Source: Cristatella mucedo
Taxonomy: Eukaryota > Bryozoa > Phylactolaemata > Cristatellidae
Assembly (NCBI GenBank): GCA_009760855.2
Contig: WPIO01000070.1
Location: 1,976,501 to 2,040,500, forward strand
DNA: 64,000 nucleotides
Direction: 5' to 3'
Shown piece after piece: positions 33,705 to 45,690 of this stretch (positions are counted from its first letter, which is position 1; every line of letters begins with the position of its first letter). A program made the translations under genes and the position numbers. Below the pieces are notes generated by a model that worked only from the letters and a program-made list of their open reading frames with translations, made no database searches and had not been told where the DNA came from.

Positions 33705-33905
33705 CAGTGCAATCTATGCTGCCACTAACCACATTTGCATGCTGACCCTATGCATGTCACCCGTGACCATGTTATTCATGTCGTTTATCAAGCATGACAT
33801 TACTCACCGATCAATTGCGTTTCCCTTTGCAGCCAATGTAAAACGCCTTGAAAGAGATTGCGTTCTCTGAGGGCGCTTTATTAAGTGAATTATTATTATT
33901 GTTGT
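33705..33905 (+). mobile_element. LINE 3'-end fragment
   Basis: CACATTTGCATGCTGACCC, ACCATGTTATTCATGTCG, GAAAGAGATTGCGTTCTC and a CTTTATTAAGTGAATTATT tail with (ATT)n. Confidence 0.88.
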
Positions 33906-33995
33906 AATTATTATTAAAATAGTTTGCCGCTTTTTGCAGCTGTCACCTTCAGATACCAAATTGTGGTTATAGTATCCCTATGCACGCAAGGTTTT

Positions 33996-34130
33996 GGTGA
34001 GCCGTGATGGCACACTAGGTAAGGCGGTTGATTTCACGACCTCGGGACCAAGGTCGTGAAAGATAGGGCTGCCACCACCGATTGCTGCGGCGATAAAGAA
34101 TCACCCACCACATGATTTGAACCCACTTCA
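33996..34130. mobile_element. composite (folded) SINE family 1
   Basis: The left half is the SINE head on the plus strand: GTGAGCCGTGATGGCACAC through ACTAGGTAAGGCGG. After the internal palindrome CACGACCTCGGGACCAAGG it switches to minus-strand SINE sequence: GAAAG, then CCACCACCGATTGCTGCGGC and CACATGATTTGAACCCAC. The two halves therefore face opposite ways around the palindrome. Confidence 0.7.
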
Positions 34131-36440
34131 TCAATCACAAGTACTGTCCCCCTGCCTTGCGGTCATGACAGATTTCTCCTTACTCAATCGATATATCACT
34201 TCTCTTTGTAAGTCCAGCGTCTTTTTCGGTGCACTGACAAAGTCAGTCTTGGATGCCCTTCTTGTGCTTTGCTCTTGTTTGTCTGAGGCTGAAAGATGCG
34301 ACATTTCTCCAGCAGTTCAATGACTTTGAAAGCGCCTACGTCAGTGATATAAATATAAATACAAGCTCAGCGAATCCTCATTACGGCTTTTCAGTTTAAA
34401 TTACACCTTTATGATGGTTATTCTAGTTTGAAGAGAGTTTCGACGCTCTTTTTCATAAATATTGCTGTCGGTGCTGGCTTGACTCTAGCAAGTGCCCAGA
34501 TCCGCATTTAAAAATAATGTCACGCTCTTTCCCGGCTGCGCGTCCCTGTTGACGTGTTGCTGGTAGTAAATGACGGATTATAGATACAAGTTTTCAAAAG
34601 CAGCGTATTAGCCATATTTCGTATTCCTGCCGGTCTCTTGCAGTGGCCATCCTGAATCAGCAGTCCGTACTTACAAGGCTTGCACTCACTCGCATACGTG
34701 ATAACCTCCCTCTCACATTTGGTCGCTCTTACTCTATCACTCTATTTGACAGATGTCTCTCCTGAAATATCTCCCATCGCATGGTTCATTGTTTAAAACC
34801 CTTGGCTTAAGTTTGTGCTTTTTTGTACAAATCTCTTCTGGACAGCTTACATGCTGCTGCTCACTGCTAAAGCCTGCGACAGTAAAGTTTGCGAATATAG
34901 TAACCTATTCACAAATAAAATATCCCCGACATGGTCTACTCGTTGCTTATCAAGGCTATTATCAATATTTATGAATTAGAAAGTAAAGCTCAACCACAAG
35001 AAATGTTAAAAGAGGCAATGAGCTGTAGCCAGAACGTATTAGCGCCTTAGACAGATGACTATACTTGTATGCGAGCTGAGAGAATGAGACTTGCTAGAAA
35101 TGGTTAGGCTTGCAATCCACAGGAAATTTATCGTTTAAGAAAATTTTTTAAATATACTTCTTACCGAAGTCCTTTTGTAGCCAGTTTTATTGGCCTACAA
35201 ATTTGATGCTCTAAATACAAGATCTTTTTGGTGCGTCCTTCATATTGTATACAACTGCTTACACTTTACCTGATCCTTTGCGGATGTAACCACCAATCAT
35301 ATGGTAATGCTTTCTATACAGCATCCTAAAGTGTGTAGAAATATATCAAGTTCTATGAGGGTGCTTTATATAAATGTATTGTTTTTCTTATAACATTAGT
35401 CTAAGCCTAGCTCTCGCGCTGTTGACGCATAAACTGACGTGTCCATGTAATACCTGGTGATTTTTAAAGTATCACGTACGTTTAAGGTACTTCTGATTTA
35501 ACAAAGACTGCCATTTCGCCCTTCAGACATCTTTGGATAGTGAAGGTGGATGCCCATGAATGATTTTCTCAAATATGGCAATGCTAAAAAATCTATGGTT
35601 GTATTACTATGGCGTATTTGAACTTCCTAAACCCCTCAAAATATAGATTTACGCAGGTGGTCAAACTATTTTATCAAAATAAAGGGAAAATAAAAAGAAG
35701 TTTTTTAATTCAAATGATATCTATACCGAAATAATATATAGTTCAATGACGCGCGAATAAATATCCAGCAATACTAATCGCATCCTGACCAATAATGAAC
35801 TTGTAGGAGTGACAAACACGTTATGCATTTTGTCATAACATATTGTACGAATTTCATATTGATGTGTGGATTATTTGCCAAGTTATGAAATGCACAAGAT
35901 TTAGCAGACAACCCCCAAAAATACTTAGATAATCGTTTGCGGAGCCATGATTTTAATCTAGGGGAAGACAGGAATACGGGGGGCAAGGTCGCTGCCCCGC
36001 CCCCCTGTCGGGAGCTGGCGAATGCCTCTCTTTTGGCTTTGCCAATGTTGACACTGCAAGTGATGACCTAAAAGGATGCCGATGCAACATGTAAGAAAGC
36101 AAGATTAGGTTCGGAAACTTCGTACTGTGAAGAAAAATGGCATTAAAATTCACGTTCGTGTGATCGCAGTCAGCTCATCTGTGACAGGCTTCGAAATACA
36201 GCGGCAAAGGTCTTGATGAAGTTGTTGGGTATTCAAAGGACCACCTTACATAGCACGTAACTCTATCTGCCAAGTTCGTATTAGCAAGAGAAACAGTGCG
36301 AAGATATACGAGCCCAAGTCAAAGCACATTTGAAAATCCACAGTGATCGGATATATGCAAGGCTTATGAGAATGTATTTGGAAGTCGAAATGAAAATCCT
36401 TCAAAATATTCACTAGTAAACGAAGAACATAAAAATTTTT
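34131..36440. other. intronic stretch, weak ORFs only
   Basis: Open frames at 34117-34323 and 34753-34974 (the latter with a signal-like start SLFKTLGLSLCFFVQ), and minus 35774-36153, lack domains and splice support. A decayed LINE terminus is visible at 35300-35395. Nothing else recognised. Confidence 0.4.
35300..35395 (+). mobile_element. LINE tail fragment (decayed)
   Basis: AGTTCTATGAGGGTGCTTTA followed by TATAAATGTATTG is a worn form of the plus-strand LINE terminus. Confidence 0.5.
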
Positions 36441-36442
36441 TT

Positions 36443-36610
36443 TTAGCTGATTTAACAGCCTCTTTTTGTATAGAGACAGAAGAGCCTCTACGGCTATAAC
36501 CACCACTTGCAGTGGCGATAAAGGATCGCCCACCGCAGGAATCGAACCCACGACCTCGGGACCGAGGTCGTGAAAGCAACCGCCTTACCTAGTGTGCCAT
36601 CACGGCTCAA
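36443..36610 (-). mobile_element. tRNA-derived SINE, family 1
   Basis: AGCTGATTTAACAGCCTCTT to CCATCACGGCTCA. B-box complement GGAATCGAACCCACGACC and a perfect 11-bp internal palindrome (CACGACCTCGG/CCGAGGTCGTG). AACATA on both sides is a possible target duplication. Confidence 0.88.
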
Positions 36611-36616
36611 CATATG

Positions 36617-36950
<334 letters not shown>

Positions 36951-37072
36951 ATATATATACTTGTATAGATCGTGGTTCCTAGGCAAATGATTGTTCCGAG
37001 ATATGAGTTTTTCCTCGGCCGATTTTTGGCTTCGAGTTGCGAGCTAAAATTCTGGCTGCGAGTCAGCTTCAG

Positions 37073-37317
37073 ATACTTCAGCTACTCCACCACTAGTTGT
37101 CTCAGCGGACGTCGCAATGCGTGCGGTTGCTCAGGCGAATGAGACTAGGGCAGCGAATGACGTTCCGTTGCGAGACGCTGCCCTGCGACCCGGCTGTGAC
37201 GCCAAGCTCAGGCCTGTTGGTTCGCTGCCAGATAGACTCGAGCGAGCCGTCGTGGTACTTGGACGCACAAAATCGCCAGACTCCAGTGTTACATCCAACT
37301 ACGGCAGGAACAGCTAA
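37073..37317 (+). CDS. candidate alternative last exon of the Ig receptor
   Basis: The acceptor CAGCTTCAG|AT leaves a phase-1 frame that would join the donor at 30341 in frame. It encodes about 81 residues (TSATPPLVVSADVAMRAV ... SSVTSNYGRNS) and ends at TAA 37315-37317. AATAAA follows at 37408-37413. This would give a receptor tail without the tyrosine-motif exon. Local GC content is above the surrounding intron. No domain is recognised, and acceptor strength is modest. Confidence 0.3.
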
Positions 37318-37407
37318 GTACGCACTGTACTCTATTTAGGCAATATCATCGTGTGAGAGTTCATCACGTGACTAATACAACCGCCGCGTACGCAAAATGG
37401 CGCAGCC

Positions 37408-37413
37408 AATAAA
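37408..37413 (+). terminator. AATAAA polyadenylation signal candidate
   Basis: AATAAA about 90 bases after the stop at 37315-37317. It only matters if the exon at 37073 is real. Confidence 0.3.
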
Positions 37414-38493
37414 CTGAAAGCGAGAAAAGCCCGGCGAAAAGGACGAAAATCGGCGAATAAGATTCAGATACTCATTTCAGTCTTTCTCCTCTAATTCTAT
37501 TGGCACGCTTAAGTCGTCCGATATTCATCCAATAATCCGATACTTATACATATTAAGATTATTAAACCCAGTTTTTACAACAAACAACTATTTTAGTGTT
37601 TTAAAAAAATATGTTTTATTTGTAACTATATTTTTAGCTTAAAAACACGCGACAAAGCATGGCAGTGCTTTTTGGGGGTTTGGAACGAATTAATGGCACT
37701 TTCAATATTTCAATGGGGAAATTGGTATAAAATACGAGTAATTTGTGTTACAAGGTCCGGCCTGGAAGAAATTGAATTCGTAAGCCCAGGTGTCACTGTA
37801 TATCTACTAATGAAAACGTGAAAGTCCGTCACGTCACAAGATGGTGCATAAATCTTGGCCTTATTCTTAGCTATTTGCTGCACTCTATCCTTTCCCATTC
37901 CGAGCACCCCTCTCTGTTCCAAGCTTCCTTGCTATTACTCGTTGATTTTTCTAGCATCTACCTCTCTTATTTTGTTCTTCTTATTGCTCAAGGTCATGTC
38001 ACTATCACTATCCTGTGCATCAGGAATGATGATAAAACCCTCTCTATCTTCCTAGTTTATGTAAGAGGCTTGAAATTTCAAGGAAACTCCGTTGTTATAT
38101 CTCTCTTCATAGTCTGCACCATTTTCCATTCCGTCCATTTTCTTTGAAATGCCATACATGCATTCAAAATGCACTGAAATACCGGAAATGCTTTCAAAGC
38201 AGGTATGTTATTTAGCACCGTATTTAAGCAAAAAAGTTAAACTCCCACATATCCCACAACTCCCACACTTTCCGTTATCTGACCCCAAATTTATTTTGGA
38301 TTGCGATTTCAAAATGGTTGTGTTTTAAGAATGGCTATGAATAAAATGTTGATGCTTTACAAATTTTACTTGCAATTCACACTTTAGAAAAGTCTGAAAC
38401 TACAGTTTTCTCGAAAAATTAATTGAGATCTTGCATGCTTCTTTAATGTTTCGCAGTTAAATGCATGATTTTTTTTATGTATAAACCAGTTAG

Positions 38494-38538
38494 AACGTGA
38501 TGTGGTGAGCGAATTCCAAGCGAGCCGATGCTGCCCAG
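38494..38538 (+). CDS. candidate 45-base microexon of the Ig receptor
   Basis: The acceptor follows a T-run (ATTTTTTTTATGTATAAACC, then AGTTAG). Donor CCCAG|GTAATT. Phase 1 to 1, the only open phase. It encodes RDVVSEFQASRCCP. It preserves the reading frame between exons 30341 and 41288 whether included or skipped, as expected of a cassette exon. Short and unconfirmed. Confidence 0.3.
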
Positions 38539-39050
38539 GTAATTGTTACATTTGAATGTCTTGTTATTTGATCTTGTATTGATAATGTGCCAAGATACGG
38601 GTCCCAAATAATGCCGACATTATTAGAACTGTAACTTCAAAAGGCGGCCACGCGTTTAGAAAATAATTGTATGGCATAGTATTGTTTTAATCAGACGGAA
38701 TGCAAATTCAAGTACTACAATTCTTATTTTTGAAGTTGAAGTTAAGCTTTTTGTCGGGTGATCGAGAACGAAGTCATTATATTAAGACACATTTTATTGC
38801 AAATGTCAATGGTGCCTTTCGTGGAATCTGCTTTAAGATTAGTGTGCTTGGTATGAGGAATACTTTGTATTCGGCTTAACATATAACAATTCTAGGGATT
38901 GGTCCATCGCATTTTCATATTTAGTTAGTCTTCAATAATTATTGTGTGCGAGCCCTTACAATCCTAAGTGCATTCATAGCTTGGCATTGAATTAAAACGA
39001 TGTGTTTTCTATTGAAGGGAACACGTCTGCATTCGTCATTTATTTGACAG

Positions 39051-39115
39051 AAGTGAACGGCTTCAATCTATCCCGGCCGATGTTAACCTTGAGGGAAGTG
39101 CAGACAGGCTTCAGG
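39051..39115 (+). CDS. candidate frame-shifting cassette exon
   Basis: Strong-looking borders (TTATTTGACAG and CAGG|GTAAGT) enclose 65 bases, not a multiple of three. If spliced between the receptor exons, the next exon at 41288 would be read in a frame with a stop after four codons, giving a short tail. It could equally be a cryptic exon. Confidence 0.25.
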
Positions 39116-39239
39116 GTAAGTCTACCCGATAAAGTGGTTATCGGTTCAGTGCGCTACTATTCCACCTGCTGCTGGCATTGGCAGATACCTAAACTTGATG
39201 AAAATGTATAAATGATGACACAATTTACTTTCGCTTGCA

Positions 39240-39460
39240 CCTAACCTGGAACTCACTCCCGACTTGCGTCACGACATCTCCTGACTTGTTCACATCTAAA
39301 AAGAAAAAAACGCATCTACTTATCACTGCATTTCGTGGATCCCTGTAATTCCTCGTTCAATGCTCATGCGTTCTGACACTGTTCGTGCTGCCAACAACCA
39401 TAATTGCCTGCTGACCCTGTGCATGTCACCCCTAACCATCTTATTCTTGCTTAAAAAAAC
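39240..39460 (+). mobile_element. LINE 3'-end fragment lacking tail
   Basis: GGAACTCACTCCCGACTTGC, GTCACGACATCTCCTGACTT, TGACCCTGTGCATGTCACCC and ACCATCTTATTCTTGC. Stops before the terminal (ATT)n. Confidence 0.8.
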
Positions 39461-41287
39461 ACCGAGGGAAGTCAAACTTGATTCGTTGCTGACAAATACC
39501 ATCTTAATGGTTTTGCGAAGAGTTAGAAAACCGCAGCCACTTGCTAGCTGTGCTTTTCTTTGCCACTGAGAGGCGTGGTGCAGCTTCCTCTCTATAGCTG
39601 GGTGTCACGGGTCACCGTGCTTGTTCGGCCGACCATAGAGGATCGGCCACCGGCAACAGCAACAAACAAATGAAGCTTAGAACTTCTCTTGTTAGGTAGG
39701 ATTGCTAAACATTCCTATTTATCAGGCTAAAATAGAACTGGGTTGAAAACAATAAACGCAAATAAGTCTTTGACTAAATTTTTCTAAAGTCCGGCTCATT
39801 TATTGTACCTAAAAACCGTGGTCCCGTGTGTCGTGGATTATGCACTACAGGAATATGTATGATTTTCTTACAGTAGGTCTTTTGACCATGTTCTCGGAAA
39901 GCTAACTATTGATACTTTCATTTCTACTTCTTGTTGTGCTTCTGTCTTTAAATTTGATAATACTCCATGATACCGCGCCATTGTGGATACGGCACTACGA
40001 TTTATACTAATTGATTTGATGATACCATTCAAGAGGAACATACGGATATATATCCATGAGCAAAAGCACTGCCGATATGGTCAACTAAGTAAGCACTGCA
40101 GAAAGTTGGATAACGCAAAGGTTTCTAGCTCTTTTTTTCATTAGGTACTCTTCTTGGTATGTATGCTGACAAATTTTCTTCTGCAGATTGGAATTCTATA
40201 AAACCATATGCACATATTTTCAAAAGCTACGAGCATTGAATCTCAAAATGCATGTTTACGAATTTGAACGCATTGTGCATAACTCTTCCGCACGACAAAA
40301 CTATGGCGTAAATCCTGCAAATTTTGGGAGTAGCTAGCCCTTAATAGTCACATTTATTGACATTAACATTTTTGTTTGCTGGTGTCAAGTGCTGACATGT
40401 CCTTTTAAATCTTATTAGCTAGGCTGCATAAGCCTCGGTAGGCTACGAGCTGTTGCTAGGCTTCAAGATGCTACCGGGCTCGGCCTAGTTGCGTACATAG
40501 ATGTTAGAAAGTTTGCTAGAGGAGCGACCTTCGTCTCGTGATTTTATGTAAGCCAATTGCAGATAAAAGCAACATTGATAGAAAACCACTCACAGGCTAT
40601 CGTTCTGAGTTTATATAATCTGCGCTCTCAAATAATTTTCCCTTTAGCTTGCATTTAAACTGGCGGCTGTTCATTACTATGCTGCTTCTAAGCACTGCTA
40701 GTGCTTGCACACCTAGGCAGGCAGCGATCGCCCAGTGATTGGCCGCAGGTTATTTGCATCAGGCTTCAGTCTAAAGCCTCAGAATGCTGCTTTGGGTTTC
40801 TAGGACTTAATGTCCTTGTCAAAATCCGCATGCCAATACACAGCCGTTGGACTCCTTTGTAAGTTACAGCTAAACCGCTTAATTGGATCGTTTGACGGGC
40901 TTAGGATTTACCTTGTTTTCACGTAAGCGATGACAAATCAGCTCTGTTTCTCTTTGTTTTAGATGAAGTTTCTTGCCGCTTATAATTTTTCTTAAGACTA
41001 AGAGGCTTGCGTATTTAGTAACCAGATAAATAGCATTATTACTTTTTCTGCAGAGGGATAAGTAGTAAAATACACTGCCACACAACGGTCATTTGAGATA
41101 ATTAAGCAGTGATATAACGCCTAAATTTTAATTAAAAAAGCTAAGCTACCGAACATACTTTCATCATTAAACATCGAGAAATTTTTTTAATCGTCTCATC
41201 GAGAAGAGGCAAGCTAAGATAAAATATTTCTTCTGCTATTCTTGTTTAGCCGCCAGTGTACGACGGCTAATTCCTTGCCTTTTACAG
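39461..41287. other. intronic stretch, nothing recognised
   Basis: AT-rich, with only weak short open frames (for example minus 40879-41085). No mobile-element ends seen. Confidence 0.45.
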
Positions 41288-41485
41288 TATGTGCTCACGT
41301 AGAAATGACGGAACACGTCCAGCACGTAGCTGGAAGTAAGGCAACGAACGAGGATTTCGTCTATTATGCCGTACCTATATTAACAGCGAAAAGTAAGGAC
41401 GCGGTTCCAGTCTCTCAACAAAGACGTGGGAGTGAAACACCTGCTAATATGAGAGTCACCTACTATACCGTGGAACCTCTTAAGG
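41288..41485 (+). CDS. Ig receptor tyrosine-motif cytoplasmic exon
   Basis: Acceptor CTTTTACAG, donor AAGG|GTAAGT, phase 1 at both ends. 65 residues from CAHVEMTEHVQHVAGSK to PLK. Two tyrosine pairs: EDFVYYAVPIL and RVTYYTVEPL. The second matches the ITIM consensus [ILVS]xYxx[ILV] as VTYYTV, the kind of site that recruits SH2-domain phosphatases in known Ig receptors. The first has Phe at -2 and is not canonical. The exon is hydrophilic and lies 3' of the transmembrane exon, in line with a signalling tail. Confidence 0.6.
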
Positions 41486-43199
41486 GTAAGTTAAGAGCGA
41501 TTCGCCTTGAACCCTAGGTCATAACATGGCCATACGTGCATAGCCAAACATTGGAGGATATTTTTAAATCGGGCAAAGGCTTAGGCCTGGTTTTATGAAG
41601 TAGACTAGATTAGTTAAGCAACGAATGCATTAGACTGCAGAACTATTGGTTGCGGCAGAGCTGTATCTTAACCCAGAAGAATAGCGGTCAGCCAGTTCTA
41701 GTAGCCAATTCTCACGAAACAATTATCTTGAAACCTCATCTCCGGCCATGCTAGTAGGTCAGACCCCGGCCCAGCCGGTGACCCTGACCACATTAAAGCC
41801 ATCCCGTCACAGCCAATCAAACCTAGCCTGGCTGCAATTGACGAATATACTTGTTACTTGTGATGTCTCATCGACATTCCACCAGTAGCCAGATTGGTAG
41901 CAATCTCCTTCAGACTGTTCTGCTACAGGAAAGGGGCAATCGTTTTTGACCTCTTACTTTTCGCAGGCTCTTCCGTGGATATACGTTCTAGCAGAGTTAT
42001 CAAAATCAATTGCATTTATTTTCAGATGTTTCTGAATTTTCGTGGACTTTCCAGAGCATTTGATGATTTTATTGGATCGTCAACATTAACTTTCTATCTC
42101 TGCTTTAATTGCATTCCTTTCATTTGCACCATATTCCCAAACGGAAGATGGATGGAAAGACCATCAATATTGTTAACGTTAAAAGACCAGCTTAATTAAT
42201 ATGTCAATTTTTGAAAAAAATGCACGTTAATTTGATTTTTGGGCCAACTTTATAACATTAGCATAACAAAATCACCAGCTTATTCAAAATCATTAAAAAA
42301 TGTGTCTTCCGTTACATATTTAGCAGCTATGGTTTGTTATAGCTATAGTTGTAGCATCTTTTTTTATAAAATTTGTTTGTCAAAAACAATAAAACAGCTT
42401 GAAGAAACAGCTGTTTACTACCCTTTAATTTAGGGTAAAATGCAGCTGTTTTACAGTTACTGTTAAGCATTTACTATGAACCTTAGTAAACTTCATTCTC
42501 CTAGACTAAGACCCAGTGGCAAAATCTGTAGACAGATGTCTTAAAGATCAAGCCATTCTGGAAAAGTTGCCGATTCACTCCTACTTAAATAGCTAGGGCG
42601 AAACGTATCAAAATTTTAACACGACATTGAACACTTGTAGGGGATAGGTAAGATTTAGGGAGCTACTGGGTACCTGGAGGTTGAGTACGACCTCTGCAAA
42701 CTTTATGCTATCATCTCGCCTGCTGCTTGTTAACCATTGTTAGCCTTCAGCTACACAGTGCTACCACCGCCATTGTATTTACGTCATTGCTTTTTCTACT
42801 TATTTTACAAATGTATAATGCCACCATTATACGGTTTTCCTATAGATGAACCCACCTTCAGTTATCAGACTAACAATCAACGGCCTTATTTCCGGCTTAT
42901 GTGCAAATTAATTACTTTCTGGTTGCTTACTCCTACGATAACATCAAGTCAGTTGCTGTCATACACTCAATGGCTGCTACCAAGACCTTGTGCACTGGCC
43001 CATGCTCCTCTTATCGCTGGGCCTTGGCCCAATGATAATGTGCTGGCAGTCCATCCTGTTTGACCCGCTTCAAGCAATTGTCATAACTTGGTAGGCTTAT
43101 TTGTCACTTTCAATGTGGTTTGTAAATACTAGTGCCTTTACCTAGCCACTAGGTCCACGCCTAAGAGTAAGGTGTTCTTACTTTAAGAGCACTAATGTA
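41486..43199. other. intronic stretch, weak ORFs
   Basis: Open frames 41894-42199 and 42737-43063 are hydrophobic and lack domains. No mobile-element ends seen. A possible acceptor at TTTTCCTATAG (42845) opens a phase-1 frame, judged insufficient. Confidence 0.4.
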
Positions 43200-44850
43200 G
43201 ATCGTACCAATCAATCCTAGCAAAGAAAACGTCTAACTTCTATTAAAAGAATAGTTGAATCACAAAATGTCGATGTCTGCGATCAACCATTTGAATAGCC
43301 TCCTCCACGTTAGTTCCTTACCTGGTGATTCTTGCGATGATCTAGCTGATCGCTTCTCTAGCTTCTTTGTCAACAAGATAGACAAGATCTGGGAGTTCAT
43401 CCCTAGGGGGCAGCATACCCCTGGAATAATGTCCCTCAATTCCATTTAGAGCCTGTACGAATAGATTCAATAAGACCATCAGTGCCCTCACTCTAAATTT
43501 TAAACCCCAACTCACAGAAGAAAACTGTTTTCCATACCTATTGCCACAGTCCTGCTTCTACGACCCATAGATCTGTTGCTGTCATGCATAACAATCATTG
43601 ATATGTCATTAGCCTCTGGTCATCTTCCCCCAGCACTTTAAAAAAAAAAGCTGCAGTCAGGCCACTACTTAAGAAACTGACACTAGACCAAGAGAACTTG
43701 AGCCAATTCTGCCCAGTTTCCTTTCTACCGCTCCTCTAAAAGACACTGGAATGAGTGGTGACAGACGAGCTGAACTCATGTATTGAAACTTCCAACCTTG
43801 CCACTAAGTTCCAGTCTGGTTTTCGAGCTACACTCCACAGTCAGCATTGCTTCAGGCGTATAACGACCTACTTAGGAAAGCAGACTTAGTTAGAGTTTCT
43901 CTGCTTGTTTTGCTCGATCTTTCCGAATCTTTTGATGCGATCAATCGCCAAGTCCTTCTTGAGCGCCTCTCATCTCGCCAGGGCATTACTGCCACTGCAT
44001 TGCAATGGTTCAGATGCCATCTCCGTGGGAGACTCCAGAGTATTGATGCGAATGGGAAAAGACCAGCAGAGAAATTTTTTAACTATGGGGTACCTCAGGG
44101 CACCGTGCTTTGTCCTGTTCTTTTCAGGGTTAATGCTCTTCCTCTTGCCGACGCGATTGCCAAGCACAATCTGGGCTTTCTCTTCTATGCTGATGGAATT
44201 CAGTTGTAATTTTGTTTTTATTCATGCCAGCCCTCCAGCACGTCAAATTCTCTCAACATCCAGTTGCATGTACTGATGGCGTCCGCACATGGAGGGCAAC
44301 AAACTTTCTTAAATGAATGATGGTAAAGCCAACTGTCTAGTTATGGGCAATCTAGTGGGAATCAGAAATTGAAAAACATAACGCTTAGTATCTGCTCCAT
44401 TATGGTTTCTCTTATTGAATCTACACAAAATACAGGTGTCCTGCTCCAAAGTTACCATTCATTATACGACCACATCGGCTCTCCAGTCAAATGCGCCTAC
44501 TTTTAGCTACATAACATTGCCAACAGTCCAAACTTGAAATGAAAGAACAATGAAGAAAGCTCTACTAAATCTAAATTGATCCATGCATTTGCTTCATCTC
44601 GTCTCGCATTTTAACTCACTGAAATAACTGTATAACCACTGTAACTAACTGCATGCTAGTCTACTGGCCTTTGCAGTCAGTTGCCTACACCTGGTGTGAA
44701 TTCTGAAGCTAGGCTTGTCGTTCGTAAGTGTCGGAATTGCCACGACACACCAATTCTAGCTAAACTTCATTTGCTCCCAGTCAAGCCACGCATTGACTTC
44801 AATGTTTTGCCACTCACTTGCAGGTCCCTTCATTGAATGGCTGCAGTCTA
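43200..44850 (+). mobile_element. L2-clade LINE copy, plus strand
   Basis: Begins with the ORF2 linker ([20 protein letters not shown], 43255-43449). It continues through RT blocks in 43847-44209 ([46 protein letters not shown]) into worn C-terminal coding, ending about 44850 without a 3' UTR. The YADD box is YADG, so it is inactive. Frameshifts occur near 43460, 43640 and 43840. Confidence 0.85.
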
Positions 44851-44945
44851 TAATATTAATAAAAATAATACATTTGATAGAGCGTCCTCAGATATATCAA
44901 GCTCTTTCTAGGCGCTTTACAATTGCTGGTAACCTTTACTAAGCT
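44851..44945 (-). mobile_element. LINE tail fragment
   Basis: AATATTAATAAAAATAATAC, GATAGAGCGTCCTCAGATAT, TTCTAGGCGCTTTACAATTG. A short minus-strand terminus abutting the plus-strand copy. Confidence 0.75.
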
Positions 44946-45224
44946 AGGAAAGCCTCCAGAGTACCAGCTTTGCTGAATCTTAGTGATGATGAAGGTTCAT
45001 CCATCAGCTGACAGCGCTAGGGATACTTTTGATGGTCATTGTAATAATGATAACAGCAGTTATACTGATCATACTAGCAACAATAGGTCGTCTGTACAGT
45101 GCATTAGGTATACTCAATGTCTATAGGACGGCTACAAATTTGCTGCAAGATAAGCAACAGAGAAGCAAGCCTACATATTAAGTCCACTTCCTCATTAGGC
45201 TAAGCACCATGCCACCTGCTTTTC

Positions 45225-45690
45225 GGAATTTGCTGGTTTACCTATGCCCAGTACAAACTTCAAACCCTTTTGTTACCGTGCCTTTAGTTCGTAAGCTCCC
45301 AACGCATAGTATTTGCTTCAGACTGGCGCCACGACATACTTGACTGACCAAATTAAAAAAAAAGCTAAAACCACATGTATTTATGACAGCATTTAGTGAG
45401 TCAATTTGATGCTTCCTTTGTGTGCTTATACGTGCTGACACTATGCATGCTAATAGCTGCATACATGCATGCATGCTGTTAGCATGCAGCTAATAGTATT
45501 TGCATGCTGACTCAATGCATATCACCTTTAATCCAGTTATGCAATTTGACATCGTGCGCGCGACCCCTAACTATTCAATCAAGCTGCCTTTGCAGCAAAT
45601 GTGAAGCACACAGAAGATCACCCAAGTGCCTAGAAAGAAGGCATTATAACAAACGTAATATTATCTCCAGCCTCCAATTATTTTAGTGAA
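45225..45690 (+). mobile_element. LINE 3'-end fragment (decayed)
   Basis: The C-terminal coding end is recognisable, then CGTGCTGACACTATGCATGC, a local GCATGC amplification at 45450-45495, TTTGCAGCAAATGTGAAGC and AGTGCCTAGAAAGAAG. The tail is worn. Confidence 0.75.

Noticed and set aside
34753-34974. 73-codon ORF with signal-like N-terminus
   Set aside because: No supporting splice donor, domain or polyadenylation signal.
37818-38147. 109-codon hydrophobic ORF
   Set aside because: AT-rich DNA readily gives hydrophobic frames; no domain, no repeat family, no splice context.
42845-43063. Possible last exon of the Ig receptor after the acceptor TTTTCCTATAG
   Set aside because: The frame fits phase 1, but the product is hydrophobic and featureless. 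The exon at 48878 has better composition and a tail-like sequence.
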